Source: Streptomyces sp. NBC_01275
Lineage (GTDB): Bacteria > Actinomycetota > Actinomycetes > Streptomycetales > Streptomycetaceae
Direction of reading: 5' to 3'
Length of the DNA stretch: 64,000 nucleotides
NCBI RefSeq assembly: GCF_026340655.1
Contig: NZ_JAPEOZ010000001.1
Span: 7,874,001 to 7,938,000, forward strand
Shown here: in pieces, positions 27,786 through 36,060 of the stretch
Layout: each line of letters opens with the position of its first letter
Numbering within the stretch: the stretch's first letter is position 1
Notes under the pieces: model-generated
What the model was told of the DNA's origin: nothing
The model's database searches: none
What the model saw: the letters and a program-made list of their open reading frames with translations, nothing else
Translations under genes and position numbers: made by a program

Positions 27786-29572
27786 CTGGCCAGCCCGAAG
27801 TCGGACTGTGTCGGCGCGTGCTTCGCGACGGCGCGGGCGGTGATCGCTTGCGATGCGCGGGCGGACGCCGCGGACAGTTCCTCGGCGCCGGGCTCCCGAT
27901 ACCACGGCCGGAGGTCGAGCATGGCGGCGCGCATGCCGGTGGCGAAGCAGAGCGCGGTGCCCTTGGGCAGGGCGCGGATCGCATCGGCGGGCAGGATCCG
28001 TTCCTGCCGCATCGACACTGACGTGCTCTTGCCGGACTCCGAGTGCGAGGTGGACGTGGTCTCCACGTCGTGGTCGCCGATCAGGCGGCTGAGCTTGTCC
28101 GCGAAGTCCGGGTCGTCAATACCGCTGCCGATCACCTTGACAGTCGAGGCGGACCACATGGCGTCCATGCCCGCGTCTCCCCAGACCTTCTGGCCCTGGC
28201 GGTAGGACTGGAGGATCGTGATCGGGATGATCCCGCGGCTGCCGAGGTGGGAGTACAGGTCTGGCAAGTCGCTGATCTTGCACACGTTGGCGGCCTCGTC
28301 GAGGATCGCCAGCATGGGCGGATCCAGGCGCCCGCCGGCACGTTCGGCCTGCGCGGTCGCGGCCCGCATCACCGAGTCCGCGCACGCGGCGATCAGCGCC
28401 GAGGCTCCGCCGCCACCGTCCTTGCTGAGTAGGAACAGCGTGTCGGTGGACGTGACGAACTGCTCCGGCCGGAATTCCGGAACGTCCCTCTGCGGCGTCA
28501 CCCACGCGGCGATTTCCGCGTTCAGGAGCGCGGAGGCGTACTGCCGGGCTGTCTCGTAGATACCGTCCCTCGTTTCCGGGGGGCCTTCGACGGTGCCCTT
28601 GAGCTGAGCGGCGACGGCGGCGAAGTCGTGGTCGCGCAGGATGTCCAGCGGAGTGCGGTCGGCGGGGAAGGCGAGCCACTGCATGATGTCGGTGATGGGC
28701 CGCTCGTCGAGCGCCGCGGCCAAGAGCAGCTGGGACAAGATGTTGCTGCCGGCCTTCGACCAGAAGTCGCCCTGCTGGGAGGCGTCCACCGAGGCCGCGA
28801 GGAAGTGTCCGGCCAGACGGTTCGCCCCGTCCAAGGTGGTCGCGCTGGCGAGAGGGTTCCACCACATCTCGCGGGCGGCATGCGCGATCTGCTGTGGATC
28901 CATGGTCCACACCGCCCCCACCCGGGCCCTTGCCTCGTAGGCGGTGGTGAAGGCGTCGCCGGCGGCCTTGTTCGACGTCAGCAGGACCGGGCCGGGTGCG
29001 CCGAGCATGGACGGGATGGCGAGCGAGGTGGTCTTGCCGGACCGGGGCGCCATGATCGCGACGGCGACGTCCTCGAACCCCATCCGTACCTCGTGGCGGC
29101 TGCCCTGCAGGTTGCCGAGAAGGATGCCGGTGTCCTTCGCGTCGATGTGCTTGCTGTCCTTCAGGCTGGGGCGCAGGGAGCGGGCTTTGTCGGTGATCGC
29201 CTTGGCCATCAGCGGCTCGATGTCCCGGGCCTTGGCCATGTCGGTGATCTTCTTCCGGCTGCCGCTTCGGTTGTTGTGCCGGGCCCACAGGACGCCAGCC
29301 CCTGCCCCGAGAGCGAGGAGCAGGAGAACGGGGACGATGCGGGCACCGATCAGCAGGGACGTTTCTCCTGCGTCGGACCAGACCTGCTCGGGGTGGAGCA
29401 GGGCGTTGGTCGGCTGGTAGGGGGCCCAGCTGGTGCCGGTGAGGTAGGCGGTGATGTTGCCGGACAGCCAGGCCAGGTGGGACAGGGGGGCGACGACGGC
29501 GAGCACCCCGAGGAGGAGGCGCAGGAAGAGGTCGTATCCGTTGGTGTTGCTGCTGGAGGAGGAAGGGGGCAA
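27782..29572 (-). CDS. VirD4/TraG-type conjugal coupling ATPase
   Basis: A 596-aa protein. Two or three membrane segments lie in the first 110 residues. The P-loop IMAPRSGKTTSLAIP is near residue 182, the Walker B MLAILDEAANVC near 410, and a TraM-recognition-type domain (ITILQSYRQGQKVWGDAGM) follows. This is the T4SS coupling protein that docks the relaxase-DNA complex at the membrane and pumps DNA. The start is a TTG at 29572. The gene is translationally coupled to the C5 methyltransferase. The matching VirB4-like ATPase and channel proteins lie 16-23 kb away on the same strand. Confidence 0.92.
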   Translation of the reverse strand: MPPSSSSSNTNGYDLFLRLLLGVLAVVAPLSHLAWLSGNITAYLTGTSWAPYQPTNALLHPEQVWSDAGETSLLIGARIVPVLLLLALGAGAGVLWARHNNRSGSRKKITDMAKARDIEPLMAKAITDKARSLRPSLKDSKHIDAKDTGILLGNLQGSRHEVRMGFEDVAVAIMAPRSGKTTSLAIPSMLGAPGPVLLTSNKAAGDAFTTAYEARARVGAVWTMDPQQIAHAAREMWWNPLASATTLDGANRLAGHFLAASVDASQQGDFWSKAGSNILSQLLLAAALDERPITDIMQWLAFPADRTPLDILRDHDFAAVAAQLKGTVEGPPETRDGIYETARQYASALLNAEIAAWVTPQRDVPEFRPEQFVTSTDTLFLLSKDGGGGASALIAACADSVMRAATAQAERAGGRLDPPMLAILDEAANVCKISDLPDLYSHLGSRGIIPITILQSYRQGQKVWGDAGMDAMWSASTVKVIGSGIDDPDFADKLSRLIGDHDVETTSTSHSESGKSTSVSMRQERILPADAIRALPKGTALCFATGMRAAMLDLRPWYREPGAEELSAASARASQAITARAVAKHAPTQSDFGLAR

Positions 29573-29575
29573 GGG

Positions 29576-29803
29576 CTATGTGCTTCCGGGCGGGGAGGGA
29601 GGGTTAGCGGCTGCGGCCGTGCCTGGGCGGCGCTGGCCGTGAGGCGATCGAGGCCGTCGGCGTGGTGGTGTGTCGGGCGGGAGCGAGTGAACGCGGTCTT
29701 CCAGCGCGCCGGCGACGTACACGGCGAGCACGCCGGTCGTCCGGCGGATGACGACGTTCGGGTCGAGGGTCGGCAGACTGCGCCCGCTGTCGGTGCGGTG
29801 CAC
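29576..29803 (-). CDS. Small hypothetical protein upstream of coupling-protein gene
   Basis: A 75-codon frame with GTG start. The first half (LPTLDPNVVIRRTTGVLAVY, then VAGALEDRVHSL) has strong third-position GC bias and looks genuinely coded; the tail is Pro/Arg-rich. GGAAG lies about 10 bases before the GTG. The coding signal seems to continue upstream in frame into the end of the neighbouring DUF317 gene but without a start codon, so the real N-terminus is uncertain. No family is recognised. Confidence 0.4.
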   Translation of the reverse strand: MHRTDSGRSLPTLDPNVVIRRTTGVLAVYVAGALEDRVHSLPPDTPPRRRPRSPHGQRRPGTAAAANPPSPPGST

Positions 29804-29879
29804 GGGCTTCGCTTCCGGATCAGCCGGTGTTCCCAGCCGCTCGACGTACGCCGTCTTGTCGGGGGAAGCAAGGCCGTTG

Positions 29880-30275
29880 TCACCGTACGGTGACCAGCCG
29901 GCCTGCCCGGAGCGCTCCGTACGGGTCGCAAGGCGCGTCAGCGGCTGGGGCCGGGTCGGTGAGGGCGTCGGTGAAGGCGGCGATCAGTTCGACGGCCGTG
30001 CGGGTGCCGAAGCTGGCGTACCAGGCGGGCCGGTCCGGCTCGGCGACGTGGTGCAGGATCCACCACTGGTCGTCGGGGTCGGGCTCCAGGCGCAGGTGGG
30101 CCTTCTGGTCGGGGCTGGAGAGCAGGACGCGTGGCATCAGGGGGTCGTTGCCGTGGCTCCATCCGCAGGCACGGTGGAGGGGAACGGTGATCCAGGCGGG
30201 GTCACCGCCGCCGGCGAGGTGGCGCGGGTTGATGAAGCCGACCTCGACGGTCTCGGGAGTCGGGGCCCTAGTCAC
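29880..30275 (-). CDS. DUF317 protein, single domain
   Basis: A 131-aa protein built around one DUF317 unit: INPRHLAGGGDPAWITVPL near residue 16, then LRLEPDPDDQWWILHHV, then WYASFGTRTAVELIAAFTDA near 95. The GTG at 30275 overlaps the preceding gene's stop (GTGA), so longer in-frame starts were rejected. The family is frequent on streptomycete conjugative elements, with no agreed function; the repeated W-x-ASFG and AFTDAL blocks suggest a small alpha/beta binding module. Confidence 0.8.
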   Translation of the reverse strand: MTRAPTPETVEVGFINPRHLAGGGDPAWITVPLHRACGWSHGNDPLMPRVLLSSPDQKAHLRLEPDPDDQWWILHHVAEPDRPAWYASFGTRTAVELIAAFTDALTDPAPAADAPCDPYGALRAGRLVTVR

Positions 30276-30784
30276 TTCCGTGCGGCGGTTCGTCGCACGG
30301 GTGCGAGGGCAGGCATGGGAACCAGGGATGAGGGGGCCTTGCGGGCTGCGGTGTTGATCTCCCGGAGCGCTTTGCCGTGGGTGGCCCAGTCGTCGAGGTA
30401 GCTCCAGGATTCGGCGTGATGTTCGGCGAGGGCGTCGTCGAATTCGGCGGTGCCGGGCTTGGCGGTGGCGGGCAGGGCGTCGCGGGTGAGCAGCCATTGC
30501 TCGTGCAGTTCTTCGAGACGGTCGAAGGCCGTGTGCAGGACGCCCAGCTGGTAGACCCAGCGGCTCTGCACCGTGTTCTCCGGCAGCTGGGCCAGCTGTG
30601 TCTCGGCGGTCGCCAGCAGGTGCCGGGCGCCGTAGCGGAGCGGCTCGAACGCCTCGGCGGTGTCGGCATCGCGCTGGCTCTTGCGCATGCCGTAGGCGTG
30701 GTCGTCGTAGGGCCAGCCGTCGAGGCCGGTGTGCTCGTCGGAGTAGGCGTCCCAGGCGTCGAGGATCTTCTGGCTGTCCCGCAC
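30272..30784 (-). CDS. Hypothetical helical protein of the conjugative element
   Basis: At least 170 aa, largely helical, with no recognised domain. The annotated start is a GTG at 30784, but the frame stays clearly coding upstream (RDFLRHLDHY directly before it) back to an ATC at 30838 that has AAAGGA 9 bases upstream. No ATG, GTG or TTG exists in that extension, so translation may begin at the near-cognate ATC or the original start has mutated. Overlaps the following DUF317 gene by 4 bases. Confidence 0.65.
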   Translation of the reverse strand: MRDSQKILDAWDAYSDEHTGLDGWPYDDHAYGMRKSQRDADTAEAFEPLRYGARHLLATAETQLAQLPENTVQSRWVYQLGVLHTAFDRLEELHEQWLLTRDALPATAKPGTAEFDDALAEHHAESWSYLDDWATHGKALREINTAARKAPSSLVPMPALAPVRRTAARK

Positions 30785-30857
30785 GTAGTGGTCGAGGTGG
30801 CGCAGGAAGTCGCGGTGTGCGTGGTGGTCTCGGGAGATGGGGAGGGGTCCTTTCAGG

Positions 30858-31676
30858 TCAGCGGCGAGCCGCCGGCTGCGCGGTACTGGCGTGCGCCGGG
30901 ATCGTCGCGGGTTTCGTCTGCTGGCGGCGGGCTGAGCGTGCCTGGGCGCGCAGGTGCTTGATGCGCGTGGCGTGGGCGTCGACCACCTGCTGCGGGCGCA
31001 GCGGGCTGGGCTCCTGTACGGCGCTGTAGTGGCCGGTGCGTTCGAACGTGCCGCGCTGGAGCGGGCTGCGGTCGGTCAGCGCGGTGAGGAACGCGCTGAC
31101 CAGGTGAGCGGGGGTGTGCTCGTCGAGGTAGGCGTGCCAAATGCGCGGGCCGGGAAACTCCCCATGGCCGGGCTCGCGGGTCTCGATGTGCCAGGACGAC
31201 CGGTCGTGGAATTCGCTCAACGGCCGCAGTTCGATGTGACACATGGAGTCCGGCGAGCGCGCCCCGTCTGGCTCGTGGTGCCATCCTGCCGAGGTCACCT
31301 GCTGCCACGGGGCCGGCTGCTGTGGCGGCGGGGCGATGAGGGCGTCGGTGAAGGCGGCGAGGACCTCGGCGGGCACGAGTTCGCCGAACTCGGCGTACCA
31401 GCCGGGTTCGGTGCCGACGGGCTCCGCCCGTAGCCGCCACCACGCCGAGGTGCGGGACTGCGGGTCGAACTGGAGCCGGTGGCGAAGGTCAGGGCTTGCC
31501 AGGATGATCTCGGCGCTCAGAGGGTCGGAGACGGCGTTCCATCCGGCGGTGGCCAGACCGTGGGTGACGTGGCGGGCGTCTCCGGGGCCGGCGAGGTGGC
31601 GGGGGCTGGTGTCGTACGGGATCTGCACGGCGTGCTTATCGGCGAAGGCGGCGAGCTGCCGTTCGCTCAGCGGCAC
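30858..31676 (-). CDS. Tandem DUF317 protein
   Basis: A 272-aa protein with two DUF317 units. Unit one runs from SPRHLAGPGDARHVTHGL to WYAEFGELVPAEVLAAFTDA (about residues 22-110). Unit two runs from WQQVTSAGWHHEPDGARS to IWHAYLDEHTPAHLVSAFLT (about 120-205). A basic helical tail follows. I took the GTG at 31676 with AGGAG 8 bases upstream, rather than the GTG three codons earlier. It overlaps the end of the disrupted gene upstream by 10 bases. Function unknown. Confidence 0.75.
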   Translation of the reverse strand: MPLSERQLAAFADKHAVQIPYDTSPRHLAGPGDARHVTHGLATAGWNAVSDPLSAEIILASPDLRHRLQFDPQSRTSAWWRLRAEPVGTEPGWYAEFGELVPAEVLAAFTDALIAPPPQQPAPWQQVTSAGWHHEPDGARSPDSMCHIELRPLSEFHDRSSWHIETREPGHGEFPGPRIWHAYLDEHTPAHLVSAFLTALTDRSPLQRGTFERTGHYSAVQEPSPLRPQQVVDAHATRIKHLRAQARSARRQQTKPATIPAHASTAQPAARR

Positions 31677-32017
31677 CAGCAGCACTCCTGCTCGCTCGTC
31701 GGCGAACTGCCGTACAGGTCACGGAGATCGTCCAGCACGTAGTGGAGGGTGTGCTGGTCGGCCAGTTCCCATGCGGCCGTGCGCAGCTCGGTGATCAGCA
31801 GGTCGCCCTGCGCGGCGTGTCCGGGTGTTCCTGTACGGCGCGGGCGAGGGCGCGCAGCGTGTCGGCGAACTGGACGGGCAGGCCCGTGTACTCGTCGAGG
31901 AGGGGCTCGACGAGGACGAGGGCTTCTGCGGGGTCGGGGTTCTTGCGCAGGTAGTCGGTGAGGTCCGCGAGCGTTTCGGCCAGGGGTGCGGATGGTGTCC
32001 GGGGTGAGTGCGGGCAT
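31667..32017 (-). pseudogene. Small gene scrambled by two compensating frameshifts
   Basis: The ATG at 32017 has GAGGAG 4 bases upstream and starts MPALTPDTIRTP. Coding character then moves to the +1 frame (LAETLADLTDYLRKNPDPAE to ALARAVQEHPDTPRR) and returns to the first frame at about 31805 (GDLLITELRTAAWELADQHT to the TGA at 31667). The middle of the open frame is Arg/Pro-rich shadow sequence. One extra base in the GGGG run at 31983-31986 and one missing base near 31800-31815 would restore a helical protein of about 116 aa. A two-gene reading with a CTG start at 31798 is the alternative. Confidence 0.55.
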
Positions 32018-32045
32018 CGGGCTCCTCGGGGCGGGGCTATTGCGG

Positions 32046-32849
32046 TCAGCGGCGGGTGCGTGCGCCGCCGGCCGGGGTGTAGGGACGGGCGCTGGTGTGC
32101 GGTCTGGTGCTGCGGGCGCTGTTGCGGGCCCAGGTGGCGGCGCGGGCGGCCGTGATGCGGGCCTGCTGCCACGCGCTGAGCTGGGAGGGCTTCACGGACA
32201 CCGACCAGGTACGGATCTGCGAGCTCATCGGCACGCGTCCGCGTGGGCGCATCACGGGGTCCGGGCTGGCGAGTTCGGTGGAGAAGGCTTGCACCAGGTG
32301 CATCGGGGTGTTCGGCGTGAAGTTGGCCGTCCAGCCGTTGCCCTGCTTGTCCTGCGCTCCGGTCCACCACATCGCCGCCCCGTCGGGGCTTTGCCGGTAC
32401 TGCACCCACGCGGTGCAGTCGGGGCTCGTCGCCATGTAGTCCTGGCCCTCGAAGCGCGTGTGCCATCTCTGCTTCTGCAGAGGGGCCCAGACGTTAGGGG
32501 CATGGGCTGAGCGGGGGCGGGTGAGGGCATCGGTCAGGCCGGCGACGATCTCCACCGGCGTTTGCTGGCCCAGGTGGGCGGACCACTCGCCGTTCGCTCC
32601 GTCTGCTTTGCCGTGGATGGTCCACCCGCCGGGGAGGACGTAGGGGTCGTAGGCGATGCGGACGGTGCCGTCCGGGCTCTCCATGTGCAGGGGGCCGCCC
32701 GTCTTGGACTTGTCCCGCCAGCCGGAGGCGCGCAGGAACTCAGAGACGTGCCGGACGTCGCCGCCGCCGGCCAGGGCGCGGGGCTGGATGAGGTAGTGCT
32801 GCTCGGCCTGCTCGTCGGGTCCCCAGCCCTGCCACTGCTTCTTCTTCAC
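32046..32849 (-). CDS. Tandem DUF317 protein
   Basis: A 267-aa protein with two DUF317 units: YLIQPRALAGGGDVRHV to WSAHLGQQTPVEIVAGLTDA (residues about 20-105) and WAPLQKQRWHTRFEGQDYMA to WTANFTPNTPMHLVQAFST (about 120-195), then an Arg-rich tail. GTG at 32849 overlaps the previous stop (GTGA); the longer frame starting at 33002 would lie inside that gene. A member of the same expansion as its neighbours. Confidence 0.8.
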   Translation of the reverse strand: MKKKQWQGWGPDEQAEQHYLIQPRALAGGGDVRHVSEFLRASGWRDKSKTGGPLHMESPDGTVRIAYDPYVLPGGWTIHGKADGANGEWSAHLGQQTPVEIVAGLTDALTRPRSAHAPNVWAPLQKQRWHTRFEGQDYMATSPDCTAWVQYRQSPDGAAMWWTGAQDKQGNGWTANFTPNTPMHLVQAFSTELASPDPVMRPRGRVPMSSQIRTWSVSVKPSQLSAWQQARITAARAATWARNSARSTRPHTSARPYTPAGGARTRR

Positions 32850-33229
32850 CGGCGGCGCCGGACGACGAGCGGTGCGGGTGCCGGGGGCTTCGCCGCCGTA
32901 GTGGCGGGCTGGGCGCCGACGCGCTGAAGAGCGTCTTTGTGTTCGTCCAGGTCGAGGGTGATGTCGCCGAGTTCGTTCGAGGCACGGCCCAGGGCGAGCC
33001 ACACCTCCGCGGGGAGCGCGCCTCGCTCTGCCTGGTCCTTGGCGAACACGCTGCCGGTGGCGACGAGATGGGTGACGCCGCCGAGGACTCCGGTATCCGG
33101 GTCGAGCACGCGGGCGATGACCTGAGCGGCCTGGGGCGGGGGAAGCTGAGAGAGGTGGTCGGCGAGCTGGCCGAGCTGGCGGGTGATCTCGTCGGCCAGT
33201 CTCACCGGGTAGGGGGTGGGGTGGGACAT
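32846..33229 (-). CDS. Hypothetical helical protein
   Basis: A 127-aa protein with ATG start and GGAGGA 3-4 bases upstream. Residues 8-95 are predicted helical (LADEITRQLGQLADHLSQLP, then EVWLALGRASNELGDITLDL); the tail is Pro/Arg-rich. No domain recognised. Translationally coupled to the downstream tandem DUF317 gene, so probably works with it. Confidence 0.7.
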   Translation of the reverse strand: MSHPTPYPVRLADEITRQLGQLADHLSQLPPPQAAQVIARVLDPDTGVLGGVTHLVATGSVFAKDQAERGALPAEVWLALGRASNELGDITLDLDEHKDALQRVGAQPATTAAKPPAPAPLVVRRRR

Positions 33230-33251
33230 GCTCCTCCGGGGCGGTGGACGG

Positions 33252-33437
33252 TCAGTGGTGGTGGCGGTGCCCGACGCGCTGTGTCTCGGCGAGGGCGGCC
33301 TCCGGGCGAGCGCCTGCCAGCGGGGAGGCGCGGTCGGGGCAGGTCGGAATACAGGCGCGCAGATAGCGGCGGAAGAGGGCTGTGGCGAGTCGGGGCTTGA
33401 GCCGGTTGCTGATCGGTGGGGGTGTGCGGATTGCTAC
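33252..33437 (-). CDS. Small basic hypothetical protein with unusual GTA start position
   Basis: A 61-codon frame ending at a TGA at 33252, with protein-like sequence NRLKPRLATALFRRYLRACI and good third-position GC bias. GGAG lies 6 bases before a GTA at 33437, exactly where a GTG or ATG would be expected. The only canonical start in frame is a GTG at 33557, which precedes codons lacking coding character. Either the start has mutated or a rare codon is used. Function unknown. Confidence 0.45.
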   Translation of the reverse strand, partial: VAIRTPPPISNRLKPRLATALFRRYLRACIPTCPDRASPLAGARPEAALAETQRVGHRHHH

Positions 33438-33504
33438 GGGTTTCTCCGGGTCTCGGCTAGTGAGGTGGGCGGTCCCGGCGCGGTGCCGGGACCGTCCAGT
33501 GGCC

Positions 33505-33912
33505 TTACGGGGTGCGGCGGGCCGGGGTTGCAGGCGAGGGGGAGCCGGCCGGTGCATGCTGCCGTGCGGCAGGGTGGCCCGCTCGAGAGCGCAGGTCGTG
33601 TATGGCCTGCCGGTAGGCGGATTCGTCGAAGACTTCGGGCGTGCAGTTGACCTCGTACCCGGCCAGGAGCAGGACGGGGATGGCGCGGATTGCCAGCCGC
33701 TTCTACTCGCCGGCGTCGAGGTGTTCGGGCACGGTGTGCCAGTTGTAGAGCGGCGCGTCCGTGGGGTATGCGTGGCGTTCCAGGCCGAGGTGTTCCAGCA
33801 GGTCGTGGAGCTGGGCGGGGGCGCCCGTTGGGGTGTCGGCGCGGATGGTGGTCGTCAGGGCCTTGATGTAGATCTCGACGTCCGTGCCATATTCGTCGGC
33901 CAGGTTGGCCAT
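33505..33912 (-). pseudogene. Hypothetical gene interrupted by an in-frame TAG
   Basis: The ATG at 33912 (GGAG 5-6 bases upstream) opens 69 codons (MANLADEYGTDVEIYIKALT onward) ending DAGE-TAG at 33703-33705. The same frame continues with 65 strongly coding codons (LAIRAIPVLLLAGYEVNCTP, then FDESAYRQAIHDLRSR) to a TAA at 33505. A C-to-T change of CAG would explain the stop. Alternatively a second gene starts at the CTG at 33696, since no canonical start exists. No family name is known to me. Confidence 0.55.
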
Positions 33913-33926
33913 GTGGTTCTCCGGGG

Positions 33927-34577
33927 TCAGCGGCGGCGGGATTCCGCGGACTGGGCGCGGCTCGGCGGTGGTGAGGTAGTGGCCGGCCGCTGCGCAGGGC
34001 GCGCGGTGTGGTTGCGGGCGTGGAGGATGGCGCGCGCGGCCTCGCTCATGGAGGTGGCGGTGCTTCCGAGCCGTGCGATGGGATCGGGTTCCCCGGCGGG
34101 CGCGGCCCCTTGGAAGTCGCTGGCGGCGATCCAAGCGCGGACGACGATCTCTCCGGCGAGGGGCAGCAGCCCGAGGACGGGGGCAGCGACCTCGGTCAGG
34201 ACCTCGGCCACCTCGTTGCTGGTTGTGGCGGCTGTGGCTCGCTCAGCGAGGCTCGCCAGGTAGCGCAGGGCGGCCTCACGTTCACCGTCCGGTGCGACCA
34301 GCATGTTCAGCGTGGGGTCGAGGTGGACACTGTGCCCCGCGGCGAGCAGGGCGTGCGAGGCTGCGGTCGCCTTCCGGCTCTGCTGCTCGACGGGCAGGCC
34401 GTGTGGAAGCCGGTGATAGTCCCCGCGCGGTCCGGGAGCGGAGAGGAAGCCGCCGGTTCGCTGGAGGATGTCCGCGGCCTTGTCGGTGCCGCCGATGGCC
34501 CCGAACAGGTCGGTTCGGGGGTGCTTGGTGATGGTGACGTACTCCAGAACCCAGAAGTCGGGCTCCGTCTGCTTCAC
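33927..34577 (-). CDS. Hypothetical conjugative-element protein
   Basis: A 216-aa protein; GTG at 34577 overlaps the stop of the gene before it. Residues 5-95 form an alpha/beta part (FWVLEYVTITKHPRTDLFGA, then SHALLAAGHSVHLDPTLNML), followed by helices and a basic low-complexity tail. The N-terminal half resembles that of the gene at 35353-36048 (a recurrent module in this element with YHRLPHGL / YHRTPTGL). Role unknown. Confidence 0.75.
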   Translation of the reverse strand: MKQTEPDFWVLEYVTITKHPRTDLFGAIGGTDKAADILQRTGGFLSAPGPRGDYHRLPHGLPVEQQSRKATAASHALLAAGHSVHLDPTLNMLVAPDGEREAALRYLASLAERATAATTSNEVAEVLTEVAAPVLGLLPLAGEIVVRAWIAASDFQGAAPAGEPDPIARLGSTATSMSEAARAILHARNHTARPAQRPATTSPPPSRAQSAESRRR

Positions 34578-35329
34578 CGAGACCGGGTGGCCGGCGTACG
34601 GGAACCGGCTGGGACGGGCGGCACGTAAGCGGCGGCGGTGGGCGCGGTCCGGCCTGCGGGATGCTGCAGAGCGGTGCCGATGCCGAGTGCGTCGAGGCGC
34701 GGGCCGATCTCGCGCAGGGCGCGGGCCTGGGCCTGAGTGTCGTCACCACTCAGGCGGTAGATGCCACTCCGCGGGTCCCGGACGAAGCCGTGAGCCATGA
34801 GGACAGCGTTGGCGCGGTCGTCGGCAGGGGCGGTGGCGATGCTGCCGTCCGGCTGCCAGGTCAGGACGACCCGGTCCGGCTGGGAGGGCTGGATGCCGCC
34901 CAGGGCGTTTTGGCGGACATGGGCGAGGGCGGCGTCGTAGCGGGCGAGCAGGTCGCCGGCGACCTGCTCGGCGCTCAGGAACGGGTCATCGGCCAGGGCG
35001 ATGCCGTTGGGCTCGGGAACGCCGCGGAACGCCTCGTCGGGCAGGGCGTACGGGGCGACGGCGGCGATGAGGAAGCCGTCGCGCTCGTCGTGCCGGTCCA
35101 GAAGGACGAGCTGCGCACCGTCCTGTCGGCTCAGGATGGCGGCCTGCTGCAGGGGGTGCTCGGCGAGAGAGGCGGCGACCATGTCCAGGTCCCAGATGCG
35201 GTCGGCGAGTTCGGCGAGGTCGTCCTTGGCGTCGGCCAGCAGGTGGGAGCTGGTCCAACTGTCGGGGAGTTCGCCGGCGAGAACGTCGGCGTACGAGGCG
35301 AGGCGCTCGGAGGTGTGGTGGTCGTGCAT
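34574..35329 (-). CDS. Hypothetical conjugative-element protein, paralogue of the 42.5-kb pseudogene
   Basis: A 251-aa protein. The conserved block VPEPNGIALADDPFLSAEQV followed by LLARYDAALAHVRQNA near residues 115-150 is shared with the broken gene at 42513-43278. The first 70 residues are helical (LADAKDDLAELADRIWDLDM). I chose the ATG at 35329; the frame before it is Pro/Ala-rich and lies in the intergenic stretch. It overlaps the next gene by 4 bases. No known function. Confidence 0.78.
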   Translation of the reverse strand: MHDHHTSERLASYADVLAGELPDSWTSSHLLADAKDDLAELADRIWDLDMVAASLAEHPLQQAAILSRQDGAQLVLLDRHDERDGFLIAAVAPYALPDEAFRGVPEPNGIALADDPFLSAEQVAGDLLARYDAALAHVRQNALGGIQPSQPDRVVLTWQPDGSIATAPADDRANAVLMAHGFVRDPRSGIYRLSGDDTQAQARALREIGPRLDALGIGTALQHPAGRTAPTAAAYVPPVPAGSRTPATRSR

Positions 35330-35352
35330 GGTGTCCCTGGGCGAGGTGGGAG

Positions 35353-36048
35353 TCAGCGGCGCAGTCCGGCGGCCGTCGGGGGCGGCGGAGCAGGGAGGGT
35401 GCGCGGCGGTGGCGGGCAGGCGCACGCGGCAGAGCGCTCTTGCTCGGTTGACGGGACTTCCCCGGTGCAGGTGCTGCGGCCGGCGTGCGGGGCATGCCGG
35501 TCGGCGAGCTGGTTGCGGGTCTCGGAGAGGTCGGTACGGATGACGCGAAGGTGCTCGTCGGCGAGGTGGCGAAGCCGTCGCGCGATGTAGGGGTCGGCTG
35601 CCTGGCCGAGCCCGTCGTGGAAGTCGGCGGTGGCGGTGAGGACTTCCTCCAGCGCGGCGAGGACGCCGTCGTGGGCGGCGGTCAGCTCAGTCAGCGCATC
35701 GGCCGCCTCGTCCGTAGTGGCGGCCTCGCGAAGGCGCTCGGCGACGTGGGCAACGGAGGATCCCAGCGGCAGGTAGCTGGCCGGACGCGAGTCGGTGTCG
35801 AAGTCCGCGTCGCAGTCGACGTGGTATCCGGCCGCCCGCAGGCGGGCCACGGCGCCGGTGGCGAGACGCGACTCGTCGTCCTCCGCTAGGCCGGTCGGGG
35901 TGCGGTGGTACGTCTCATGGACTCGGACGACGGCGACGAAGTCCGCGCGCTGGAGGATGCTGTGTGCCTCGGAGTCGCCGCCGCGGGCAAGGAGTTCGTC
36001 GGAGTGCGGGTCGCGGCGGATGTCCAGGAAGCGGTCGGTGCGGGGCAA
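35353..36048 (-). CDS. Hypothetical conjugative-element protein
   Basis: A 231-aa protein with TTG start and GGAGAAA upstream. The first 80 residues (FLDIRRDPHSDELLARGGDS, then HETYHRTPTGL) are followed by a long helical part (residues 90-190, including AADALTELTAAHDGVLAALE) and a Cys/Pro-rich tail. The pattern is familiar from streptomycete conjugative islands but has no assigned function that I know of. Confidence 0.75.
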   Translation of the reverse strand: MPRTDRFLDIRRDPHSDELLARGGDSEAHSILQRADFVAVVRVHETYHRTPTGLAEDDESRLATGAVARLRAAGYHVDCDADFDTDSRPASYLPLGSSVAHVAERLREAATTDEAADALTELTAAHDGVLAALEEVLTATADFHDGLGQAADPYIARRLRHLADEHLRVIRTDLSETRNQLADRHAPHAGRSTCTGEVPSTEQERSAACACPPPPRTLPAPPPPTAAGLRR

Positions 36049-36060
36049 GAGACGTTTCTC

